NCBI GenBank assembly: GCA_965372745.1
Contig: CBDVDM010000048.1
Coordinates: 1 to 7,589, forward strand
Origin: VRUG01 sp965372745
GTDB taxonomy: Bacteria > Planctomycetota > Phycisphaerae > Sedimentisphaerales > Anaerobacaceae
Reading direction: 5' to 3'
Length of the DNA stretch: 7,589 nt
Of this stretch, positions 1 through 5,002 are shown piece by piece (positions within the stretch are counted from its first letter, which is position 1; each line of letters opens with the position of its first letter). The position numbers and the translations under genes were made by a program. The notes under the pieces are model-generated. The model saw only the letters and a list, made by a program, of their open reading frames with translations. It was not told the origin of the DNA and ran no database searches.

Positions 1-740
1 GGCAGTGTTAAATCTTCCCAGAACATATTCCTGCTAAGCCAATCACTGGTTATACCGATGCTCCAGGACTCACACTTACGACCCTTGACATTGCCAATGT
101 GCCCGTCGAGAAAAACCAAATTTATCGAGTTGCTGTGATTAAAACCGCTCGTGCGGCGATGATGCCCGTCCAATGTCAGATAAATACCTTTGTTTGCCAA
201 AACCGAACAGTCCCTGTCATAAATCTGTCCGTAATAACTGGTCTCTGTCATCAGCATACAGGCTGATGGTTGTCTGATTTGTATCTTTTTGAATCCGCCG
301 GCTGGTCCCAATCTTATTCCCTGGCTGGGTTCGCAAACCCCGTTCAGGGCAAAGCTGGTAAGGCCTGCGCTGTGTGGATAACTACCATAGCCGAGCGGAA
401 ATGGGTCTTTATCTTCCGGACAAAACCAAAGTTCTGCACTGTCGAGAGCTTCGTCACGACTCTCGCAGATATAAGGCAGCAGCGCAAAGTTCCATGCTGC
501 CTGACCGTCTATATGTGCCCGCACATCCTTTGCAGTTATAATCCAGTCGTCCCAGTCCGCCGAATACAAGTCGAAGGCTAAAGAAATCTGTCGCATCCGG
601 GATGCACAGACAATTCTTTTAGCTGCTTTACGGCCATAGGCAAGGGCCGGCATCAAAATACTCATCAGCAACGCAATTATACTTATCACCACAAGCAACT
701 CAATCAATGTAAAACCGTTTTTATTTTCTATTGGTCTCAT
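1..740 (-). CDS. Type II secretion/type IV pilin-like pseudopilin with H-X9-DG motif (3' end outside window)
   Basis: The minus-strand frame from the ATG at 740 stays open to position 1, about 246 codons, with no stop in the window. The N-terminus reads MRPIENKNGFTLIELLVVIS: a short basic leader, then the prepilin peptidase site G|FTLIE (Gly10/Phe11) and a hydrophobic helix of about 20 residues. Near the C-terminus, HSNSINLVFLDGH has His, nine residues, then Asp-Gly. This H-X9-DG motif marks the large planctomycete/Lentisphaerae pseudopilin family. Several cysteines (VCAS, YICES, WFCPED, GVCEP) lie in the globular part. At 246+ residues it is close to the usual 230-300, so only a few residues should be missing. 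The start lies 3 nt past the stop of the dockerin-repeat gene, with only a weak purine-rich AAAAGAAAAA upstream, which suggests translational coupling. These proteins are thought to be processed by PilD and to reach the envelope through a pilus-like machine; the individual role is unknown. Confidence 0.9.
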   Translation of the reverse strand, partial: MRPIENKNGFTLIELLVVISIIALLMSILMPALAYGRKAAKRIVCASRMRQISLAFDLYSADWDDWIITAKDVRAHIDGQAAWNFALLPYICESRDEALDSAELWFCPEDKDPFPLGYGSYPHSAGLTSFALNGVCEPSQGIRLGPAGGFKKIQIRQPSACMLMTETSYYGQIYDRDCSVLANKGIYLTLDGHHRRTSGFNHSNSINLVFLDGHIGNVKGRKCESWSIGITSDWLSRNMFWEDLTL

Positions 741-743
741 TTG

Positions 744-1850
744 CTATTTTTCTTTTAACCAGTTTTTGCTGAACATTGCGTAGTCAACAAAATCAACATA
801 GCCGTCAATATTCAGGTCGGCTGTAAGCAAACCGCTTTCCTGCAACCACTGCTGTGCAAATAAGCCGAGGTCATTGACGTCTACAATGCCATTGTCATCT
901 AAATCGCCGAGATAGTTTGCGACTTTAATATCAACTGTTGGCGGGATAGGATTCTGGTTCTGCCTGAGCGTCGCATCAACTGAAAGGTTAACTGATTCCC
1001 CATCTCTTGACGGCCTCATAGTAAAACATATCCATTCAAGATTCGGGTCGTCAGCCAGTATCTCACGCACTTCACTGGTAAAATCCATCTCGTAAAACTG
1101 AACACCGTAAGTTTCTATAGTCCAGTTGGTCAATCGGCGCAGACCATTTGCATCTTGCGTACCTGGACCATCAGTCACGCGCAGGTCATAAGCCTTTTCA
1201 GTATTTGGTTCTTCATCGAAAATATCCTGTAAACTACTGATGGGAGTATTCGGCTCGCTGATATCATCCGGCGGATAACGCCAGAACCCATGTTTGTCGC
1301 AGCCGAAAACACTGACATACATTGTTGACGGTGCATCCAGATAAGTACTGCCCCCAACCCACCGCATAACATAATCAATGCTCCAGCAAAATCTGCAATC
1401 AAGAATCGCACCTGCATTTTCATTGACAGCTTTTATTTTCGCCAGATTAACAAGCACCATTACACGGGTATCACGCTGCTCAAATCGGTCAGGCTCGTTT
1501 ATATCAACACCGCTTATATTAAGAGACTGAAAAGTTGGAGCGCCGCCTTCGCCCATCGTGAAAGTCGAATAGACACCGTTAACATTACCATCAACAGGCT
1601 GGCACGGGTCGTGGTTAGTATGACCATCCGCTCCGTCAAATGCGCAAAAATACAGCACATCTTCCGTCCAGTCGGTTGCATAACAGGGGTCAGGATAATT
1701 CAACTCCTGCTGCCACCAGTCCCAGTTATCGTCGAAGTCGGCATCGCCGAAACTGGTCTCTGTGTAAAGAGAAAGCTCATCAGCAAGACAGCTGCCTGCG
1801 AAAACAGACGCAACAGCCAAAAACAGAATAAAACTTCCAATGATTTTCAT
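744..1850 (-). CDS. Exported protein with C-terminal dockerin-like repeat pair
   Basis: This 368-residue protein starts with a Sec signal peptide (MKIIGSFILFLAVASVFAGS, probable cleavage after CLA, residue 23). It ends with two Ca-binding dockerin type I-like repeats at residues 314-368: LGDLDDNGIVDVNDLGLFAQ and ADLNIDGYVDFVDYAMFSKN, each with D-x-D/N-x-D/N-G-x-V-D-x-x-D spacing followed by a W-L. The body (residues 24-300) is aromatic- and Asp-rich. Stretches such as DTRVMVLVNLAKI and YEMDFTSEVREIL resemble the layout of DNRLRE/disaggregatase-related jelly-roll modules, but that is only a structural guess. An upstream in-frame ATG at 1865 is rejected, because GGAGG at 1859-1863 lies 8 nt before the ATG at 1850 and would be inside the longer reading. 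In planctomycetes such dockerin-like tails are common on secreted proteins without a classic cellulosome. The gene lies between the PEP-CTERM gene (75-nt gap) and the pseudopilin (3-nt gap) and is probably co-transcribed. Ligand or enzymatic activity is unknown. Confidence 0.87.
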   Translation of the reverse strand: MKIIGSFILFLAVASVFAGSCLADELSLYTETSFGDADFDDNWDWWQQELNYPDPCYATDWTEDVLYFCAFDGADGHTNHDPCQPVDGNVNGVYSTFTMGEGGAPTFQSLNISGVDINEPDRFEQRDTRVMVLVNLAKIKAVNENAGAILDCRFCWSIDYVMRWVGGSTYLDAPSTMYVSVFGCDKHGFWRYPPDDISEPNTPISSLQDIFDEEPNTEKAYDLRVTDGPGTQDANGLRRLTNWTIETYGVQFYEMDFTSEVREILADDPNLEWICFTMRPSRDGESVNLSVDATLRQNQNPIPPTVDIKVANYLGDLDDNGIVDVNDLGLFAQQWLQESGLLTADLNIDGYVDFVDYAMFSKNWLKEK

Positions 1851-1858
1851 AATTCTAT

Positions 1859-1863
1859 CCTCC
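1859..1863 (-). promoter_or_regulatory. Shine-Dalgarno that decides the start of the dockerin-repeat gene
   Basis: GGAGG on the minus strand ends 8 nt before the ATG at 1850. It lies just inside the alternative upstream ATG at 1865, so the shorter start is favoured. Confidence 0.75.
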
Positions 1864-1880
1864 ATCTGCTTTAATGAACA

Positions 1881-1906
1881 GGGCCGGGCCGATACCGACC
1901 CGAACC
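1881..1906 (-). other. GC-rich intercistronic hairpin
   Basis: Between the PEP-CTERM stop and the dockerin-gene start, minus-strand CGGGTC and GGCCCG pair around the loop GGTATC with one G-T pair. The stem extends outward by a second wobble, one mismatch and two G-C pairs. No T run follows, so it is not a standard intrinsic terminator. It may act in mRNA processing or stability and could lower expression of the downstream genes relative to the PEP-CTERM gene. That role is inference. Confidence 0.4.
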
Positions 1907-1925
1907 ATATCCATAAAAATCAAGA

Positions 1926-2651
1926 TTATTTGCGACGACGCAGCATTACAAGACTGCCTACACCTAACAAAGCCATTGTCGCAGGTTCCGGAATCGGCAT
2001 TTGCGAAGGAATTGCAGCGTCAACAGCAGTTGTTGCCGAGAATGAATCGAGCATTGGCGCAAATCCGCCTGCACCAAAGACAATGTCAATGACACCGGGA
2101 TTGTCGGCAAATTCAAACACTTTAGTTGTTCTCAACCAGTCGTAACCAGAACCACTTGTGCCAATCACAAAATCATAATAATCATCTGGCGTTACATCAG
2201 TTGCACCTGTAACACCAACTGAAATATTGCCATAGGAATACCAGTCATACTGAACAAAGATTTTCAGTGAACCGGCATCACTTCCTGTGTCAACATTTGC
2301 CCCTATATCCCAATATCCAGACATTTGCACCATTCCGCCATAGGTATCATCTACCCACGCCGGCTGCTGACCCATACCACTGCCTTCTGCCCAGCAAACA
2401 TAACCCTCTGGCGTTTGATTTGTCCACGAAGCTGTAGCTTGGCCGCTGTTAGTCTTATAAATATCCGCAGTCAGCGGAACGGCAGGCTCCAGGCCACCGA
2501 CATCAAACAATCCCCAGAACTGGCTGGTATAGCCCGTTTCACCACTCCAGTCCGGAAGCCACGGGTCGTTATAATAACTCCCTGCTAGCGCACTGCCTGA
2601 AATCACTGTTAAAACAATCAGCAACATTAAACTAACTTTAGTTTTCTTCAT
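1926..2651 (-). CDS. PEP-CTERM sorting-domain exported protein
   Basis: This 241-residue protein has a signal peptide (MKKTKVSLMLLIVLTVISGS, cleavage likely after ALA at residue 23). The mature region is rich in Gly, Ser, Thr, Tyr and Trp and probably all beta. The C-terminus, about residues 219-241, is a textbook PEP-CTERM signal: PIPEPATMALLGVGSLVML followed by RRRK, i.e. Pro-Glu-Pro, a short hydrophobic segment and a basic tail. Such tails are recognised and removed by an exosortase (EpsH/XrtA type), which places the protein at or beyond the outer envelope, often with exopolysaccharide. No exosortase gene is in the window. The start ATG is preceded by AGAAGGAGAG with 6 nt to the ATG, a good ribosome site. 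It is the first gene of the minus-strand group running into the dockerin and pseudopilin genes and has an unusually long structured upstream region. The middle domain is not recognised. Confidence 0.9.
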   Translation of the reverse strand: MKKTKVSLMLLIVLTVISGSALAGSYYNDPWLPDWSGETGYTSQFWGLFDVGGLEPAVPLTADIYKTNSGQATASWTNQTPEGYVCWAEGSGMGQQPAWVDDTYGGMVQMSGYWDIGANVDTGSDAGSLKIFVQYDWYSYGNISVGVTGATDVTPDDYYDFVIGTSGSGYDWLRTTKVFEFADNPGVIDIVFGAGGFAPMLDSFSATTAVDAAIPSQMPIPEPATMALLGVGSLVMLRRRK

Positions 2652-2743
2652 CTTAAACTCTCCTTCTGTTTATTATTTTTGTACAATCTTTTCATCCCTA
2701 CTCCGAAGCCATTTCGAAGCTTTTACAAACTCCATAAACAATT

Positions 2744-2858
2744 CAGCTAAGCCATAACGCCACACCTCCTTTCAGGTTTTACCTGCAAATAAAAAGAGCA
2801 GCTCAAAATTTACAAAAAGTAAACTTCATCTGCTCCCTGGCTGGCTTATGGCTTGCTG
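2744..2858 (-). other. Candidate structured leader with long-range stem
   Basis: On the minus strand, the arm CAGCAAGCCATAAGCCA (2842-2858) is complementary to TGGCGTTATGGCTTAGCTG (2744-2762). They form about 17 pairs interrupted only by a bulged G and a bulged A. Nested inside are the terminator hairpin (2787-2837) and a 5-bp hairpin CAGGT-AAA-ACCTG (2773-2785). A perfect Shine-Dalgarno-like AAAGGAGGTG (2763-2772) directly precedes the 3' arm. The whole would fold as a three-way junction upstream of the PEP-CTERM gene. It could be a cis-regulatory RNA or the remains of an inverted-repeat element. It does not match any riboswitch consensus that I can recall. Confidence 0.4.
2787..2837 (-). 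terminator. Intrinsic terminator of the hemP unit
   Basis: Minus-strand GAGCAG (plus 2830-2835) pairs with CTGCTC (plus 2796-2801). An inner stem AGTTTAC / GTAAATT forms around a TTTTT loop, and the hairpin is followed at once by TTTTTATTT. It starts about 45 nt past the hemP stop and separates hemP from the PEP-CTERM gene. Because it also lies inside the long-range stem at 2744-2858, it might be conditional rather than constitutive. Confidence 0.72.
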
Positions 2859-2881
2859 GGTCGCAAGTGTTACCGAAAATA

Positions 2882-3070
2882 CTATTTGTTCATAATCAGT
2901 TTGCCGTTTCTTGTTATCCTCAGCCTGTAAATAGCTCCTTCGTGTCGAATCATAATCTCATTGCTTTTACCGAAAAGCTGCGAAGAATCTATCAGCGGTA
3001 TTTGTTGTTCGTTATTGTTCCTGCTTACAGGCTTGTCCTTTTCTGAATTAGATTGTATCGAACCTTCCAT
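2882..3070 (-). CDS. hemP: Hemin uptake protein HemP family
   Basis: A 62-residue protein. Its C-terminal half, SSQLFGKSNEIMIRHEGAIY then RLRITRNGKLIMNK, carries the HemP/HmuP pattern: S-x-x-L-x-G-x-x-x-E-I-x-I-x-H-x-G-x-x-Y-R-L-R-x-T-R-x-x-K-L-I-x-x-K. The N-terminal 25 residues are polar and probably disordered. A longer reading from TTG at 3091 (69 residues) is open, but the ATG at 3070 has GAAGAG 9-12 nt upstream and is preferred. HemP/HmuP is a small cytoplasmic protein found with haem-uptake loci; in some proteobacteria it is needed for expression of the haem receptor. Here it is the second gene behind a Fur-box promoter and divergent from fur, which fits iron control. No TonB receptor or haem ABC transporter is next to it, so what it serves is not shown by the window. 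Confidence 0.85.
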   Translation of the reverse strand: MEGSIQSNSEKDKPVSRNNNEQQIPLIDSSQLFGKSNEIMIRHEGAIYRLRITRNGKLIMNK

Positions 3071-3093
3071 TTTCAAGTTCTCTTCAGTCAAAC

Positions 3094-3342
3094 TTAATTG
3101 TCACCATGAAATCTTCTGAACCTCTCAGCAAGAATATTTGTGTTGTTGTTTTGAGTTTCAGGTAACGCTGGGTTTTGTGTCTGCTCAATACTGGTAAACA
3201 GATGCGCAAGTTCAGCCGGCACCGTCAGGAATACTTCATCAAAAACGGTGCCGTGCTGACACATTCTTCTCGCCTCAATAATCAGAAATTTACCTTTTCT
3301 TCTAACCTTTAAATAATTTGCAAAAAACGACGCTTTAGCCAT
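3094..3342 (-). CDS. Small unknown protein, first gene of the Fur-controlled hemP unit
   Basis: I do not recognise this 82-residue protein. It is basic at the N-terminus (MAKASFFANYLKVRRKGKFL), has a single Cys (RRMCQHG), a compact first half likely to be alpha/beta, and an Asn/Gln-rich tail ending in ERFRRFHGDN. No signal peptide or membrane segment is evident. A GTG at 3348 is in frame, but AGAGG sits too close to it; the ATG at 3342 is 9 nt from GAGG and is preferred. The stop is 2 nt before the alternative TTG and 23 nt before the preferred ATG of hemP, so the two are almost certainly one transcript. The promoter and Fur-like operator lie just upstream, which makes iron-dependent expression likely. 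A role in haem or iron handling is inferred from position only. Confidence 0.72.
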   Translation of the reverse strand: MAKASFFANYLKVRRKGKFLIIEARRMCQHGTVFDEVFLTVPAELAHLFTSIEQTQNPALPETQNNNTNILAERFRRFHGDN

Positions 3343-3385
3343 TACCACTTTCCTCTGCGTTACTGTGTATATTGCCGTAATCGTA

Positions 3386-3418
3386 AATAATCGATATTGA
3401 TTATGGTTCTCAATCTCA
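3386..3418 (-). promoter_or_regulatory. Fur-box-like operator of the hemP unit
   Basis: Minus-strand TGAGATTGAGAA, then CC and ATAATCAAT, followed by ATCGATTATT. It contains the inverted repeat ATAATC-N6-GATTAT and AT-rich GATAAT-like hexamers typical of Fur sites. It starts about 4-5 nt after the predicted transcription start and is near-identical to the operator before fur. Confidence 0.65.
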
Positions 3419-3429
3419 TCTTAAGGATG

Positions 3430-3458
3430 ATATTATAACGGTTCCGAATTCCTGTCAA
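3430..3458 (-). promoter_or_regulatory. Sigma70-type promoter of the hemP unit
   Basis: On the minus strand, TTGACA (plus 3453-3458), a 17-bp spacer, then TAATAT (plus 3430-3435). A TATAAT overlaps with a 15-bp spacing. A very A/T-rich block of A and T tracts at 3469-3491 directly upstream could serve as an UP element. Confidence 0.7.
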
Positions 3459-3512
3459 CTATTTCTTAGGATTTTTTTAAAAAATTTTTAAGAGTTGCCT
3501 TACCTGAGGCTT

Positions 3513-3675
3513 ATACCAAGTCAAGTTAATTATTGCGCCCCTGTCATTCCCGCGACACGTAGCGAAGCGAAGAGCCCGAAACGGAAAGCGGGAATCCAGT
3601 TTGCCGTAACATGCGGTGAGAATAATACCTGAACCGGCTATTACACTAAGCGCGCTTACTAAGTTGACTTGGTAT
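3513..3675. mobile_element. MITE-like element, 163 bp, no coding capacity
   Basis: The ends are terminal inverted repeats ATACCAAGTCAAGTTA (3513-3528) and its partner at 3660-3675, matching at 15 of 16 positions, 12 of them in a row from the outside. If the repeat is taken to begin at CCAAGTCAA, both sides are bordered by TA, which would suit a Tc1/mariner-IS630-type TA target duplication, though the palindromic end makes this ambiguous. Inside is a second inverted repeat, ATTCCCGC (3546-3553) and GCGGGAAT (3588-3595), of the widespread dRS3-like intergenic type. No reading frame of note. It lies exactly between the two divergent Fur-type promoters. Confidence 0.65.
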
Positions 3676-3706
3676 TGCTGGCTGCGTATAACGAGAAATG
3701 ATGGTG

Positions 3707-3735
3707 TTGACAGGAATTATAGATTATGCTAAGGT
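3707..3735 (+). promoter_or_regulatory. Sigma70-type promoter of fur
   Basis: TTGACA (3707-3712), a 17-bp spacer and TAAGGT (3730-3735). It shares GTTGACAGGAATT with the oppositely oriented hemP promoter. The predicted transcription start is near 3742, about 42 nt before the fur ATG. Confidence 0.65.
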
Positions 3736-3744
3736 TTACTAAAG

Positions 3745-3774
3745 TGAGATTGAGAATTATAATCGATTATTCTC
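3745..3774 (+). promoter_or_regulatory. Fur-box-like operator of fur, autoregulatory
   Basis: TGAGATTGAGAA (3745-3756), then TTATAATCGATTA and TTCTC. The core TAATCGATTA is a perfect palindrome, and GAGAA / TTCTC flank it almost symmetrically. The site begins just after the predicted transcription start and ends one base before the Shine-Dalgarno GGAG (3775-3778, 5 nt from the ATG). Bound Fur would therefore block initiation, giving negative autoregulation. Confidence 0.65.
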
Positions 3775-3783
3775 GGAGAATAC

Positions 3784-4224
3784 ATGAAATCAGCGAAAAA
3801 CGTTCTTCGGCAGTATCTGAAAAACAATGGGATGCTCCATAGCAGACAGCGGGAACAAATCCTGGACATATTCTTAAAAACGCAGAAACATTCAACGATT
3901 GATGATCTTTACAACCTCGTCAGAAAGAAAAATCCGAAGATTGGCCTTGCAACTATATACCGTGCAATGAAGGTAATATGCCAGGCGGGCCTGGCGAGAG
4001 AGACAGATTTTGGAGACGGTATCAAGCGGTTTGAGTATGAATATGGGCGTGACCACCATGACCACTTAGTTTGCCTTGAATGCGGCAGAATTATCGAAGT
4101 AGTTGACCCGGAGCTTGAAAAGCTGCAGGATGAGTTGGCAAGAGGACATGGTTTTACCCCACTAAGACACAGGATGCAGATATTCGGCACCTGCAAGTCA
4201 TGCAGGCGTAAGAAAAAACGTTAA
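3784..4224 (+). CDS. fur: Ferric uptake regulator, Fur family
   Basis: At 146 residues this is the usual Fur length. The N-terminal winged helix (residues 1-83) includes the recognition-helix signature GLATIYRAMKVI near residues 54-65. The dimerisation domain has HHDH at 91-94, CLECG with Cys97 and Cys100, and a second pair Cys137/Cys140 (TCKSC), giving the structural Zn site CxxC...CxxC. Glu and His residues for the regulatory metal (such as the HHDH segment and the conserved Glu/His of the last helix) are present. It ends in a basic tail RRKKKR. The start ATG has GGAG 5 nt upstream. The gene is divergent from the hemP unit, and the paired operators imply that the protein controls both. A Zur or PerR role cannot be excluded from sequence, but the hemP neighbour favours iron sensing. 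Confidence 0.93.
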   Translation: MKSAKNVLRQYLKNNGMLHSRQREQILDIFLKTQKHSTIDDLYNLVRKKNPKIGLATIYRAMKVICQAGLARETDFGDGIKRFEYEYGRDHHDHLVCLECGRIIEVVDPELEKLQDELARGHGFTPLRHRMQIFGTCKSCRRKKKR

Positions 4225-4315
4225 ACAATACGTAAACCGTTCACAGGTTAAACGTGCCATTTCACGTCATTGCAAGGCCTGTGAAGCAGGCCGTGGCAAT
4301 CTCAAAACGTTAAAC
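4215..4315. repeat. 12-bp direct repeat bounding a short palindromic insert
   Basis: AAAACGTTAAAC occurs at 4215-4226, overlapping the fur stop codon, and again at 4304-4315. The 77 bp between them hold the palindromic repeat at 4269-4300. The arrangement looks like a target-site duplication, but a slipped or chance repeat in A-rich DNA is possible; a third TTAAACGT lies at 4249-4256. Confidence 0.4.
4269..4300. repeat. REP-like palindromic intergenic repeat
   Basis: Two nested stems: ATTGC/GCAAT outside, and GGCCTG / CAGGCC inside around TGAAG. The flanking CGTCATTGC...GTGGCAATCTC matches a repeat type scattered between genes in many bacteria. No T run follows on either strand, so I do not call it a terminator, though it lies between the fur and SYLF 3' ends, where transcripts converge. 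Confidence 0.55.
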
Positions 4316-4353
4316 GGTCAGTTTGAATAATTTAGCTATGACTTAATAGTGCT

Positions 4354-4932
4354 CTACTGATTCAAGTCTTTATCTTTCCAGTACTTTGCGCCTGTAACCG
4401 TCGCCTGGAGAGCAATTCCGTGTTTTGTGAACTGATATATCTCAATATCGCTTTTGATTTCTCCAGCCCCACCGATTGCTCCTCCCTTTTCACCTGATTT
4501 TGCCGCAGCATCTACATGCCCGCCAAACTCCCAGCCTTTTTCAATGAATTTAACAATGGCCGGTTTAGTGTAAAAAATCAAAACTGACCTGTAATCTTTT
4601 ACGCCAAGACCGAGACCTACTCCACCCATCCCCATTTTCATAAATGTTTCCATGCCGGTTTCATTATCAACTACAATACCGTATCCATCGCCGACACTGG
4701 CGAATATAACATTTACATTGGCATTGCTGAAGACTCCATAGCCTGCGGCCTTTTTGACTTTCTTTTTAGCTTCTGGTTTTTCTGAATACAGTTCCTGCAA
4801 TGTACTATCTCTCATTTTGCGAACAAAATCTCGCTTTTCAGCTAAGCTGATTCCTTGAGGACTGCTGCATCCTGTAACATATACCACCAGCATAGCCAGA
4901 GCACAAATACCCAATCTTTTACTTTTATTCAT
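4354..4932 (-). CDS. SYLF (Ysc84-type) domain lipoprotein
   Basis: This 192-residue protein has a lipoprotein signal peptide: MNKSKR, hydrophobic LGICALAMLVVYVTG, and lipobox V-T-G-C with Cys22. The remaining chain is a SYLF/YSC84 domain. Visible pieces are a helical start (EKRDFVRKMRDSTLQELY), KKAAGYGVFSNANVNVIFAS, the Gly-rich GMGGVGLGLGVKDYRSVLIF, GWEFGGHVDAAAKSGEKGG and a final IEIYQFTKHGIALQATVTG. SYLF domains bind phosphoinositides or actin in eukaryotes; in bacteria they occur as periplasmic or outer-membrane lipoproteins of unclear role. Length is typical. AAAGGA 6 nt before the ATG supports the start. Asp at +2 retention is absent (Ser after the Cys), so outer-membrane placement is plausible. 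It follows the membrane-protein gene by 70 nt and may be in the same transcript. Confidence 0.88.
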   Translation of the reverse strand: MNKSKRLGICALAMLVVYVTGCSSPQGISLAEKRDFVRKMRDSTLQELYSEKPEAKKKVKKAAGYGVFSNANVNVIFASVGDGYGIVVDNETGMETFMKMGMGGVGLGLGVKDYRSVLIFYTKPAIVKFIEKGWEFGGHVDAAAKSGEKGGAIGGAGEIKSDIEIYQFTKHGIALQATVTGAKYWKDKDLNQ

Positions 4933-5002
4933 GTAAAATCCTTTCGCCGGATTTTCCCTAATATCATTTAATTACATCGATTTAATTTAAAACAATGACA
5001 GG

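Larger units (their letters stand above)
3343..3783. other. Gene-free control region between hemP unit and fur
   Basis: These 441 bases hold no credible gene. From left to right: the hemP-unit operator and promoter, an A/T-tract block (3469-3491), the MITE-like element, an unremarkable 31 bp, then the fur promoter and operator. Confidence 0.8.

Noticed and set aside
270..581. Plus-strand open frame of 103 codons
   Set aside because: It lies opposite the pseudopilin gene, which has a clear prepilin motif and H-X9-DG signature. The plus frame shows no domain or ribosome site.
1777..1850. Lipoprotein signal in the dockerin-repeat protein (AGSC)
   Set aside because: The residues before Cys are A-G-S, which does not fit the lipobox (L-A/S-G/A-C). 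Ordinary signal peptidase cleavage after CLA is more likely.
2744..2858. Cyclic-di-GMP (GEMM) or other known riboswitch
   Set aside because: The conserved GEMM core and tetraloop receptor are not present, and I cannot match other riboswitch consensus sequences by eye. It is kept only as an unassigned structured leader.
4269..4300. Intrinsic terminator for fur or the SYLF gene
   Set aside because: The hairpin is good, but no T run follows on either strand, and the sequence fits a dispersed palindromic repeat better.
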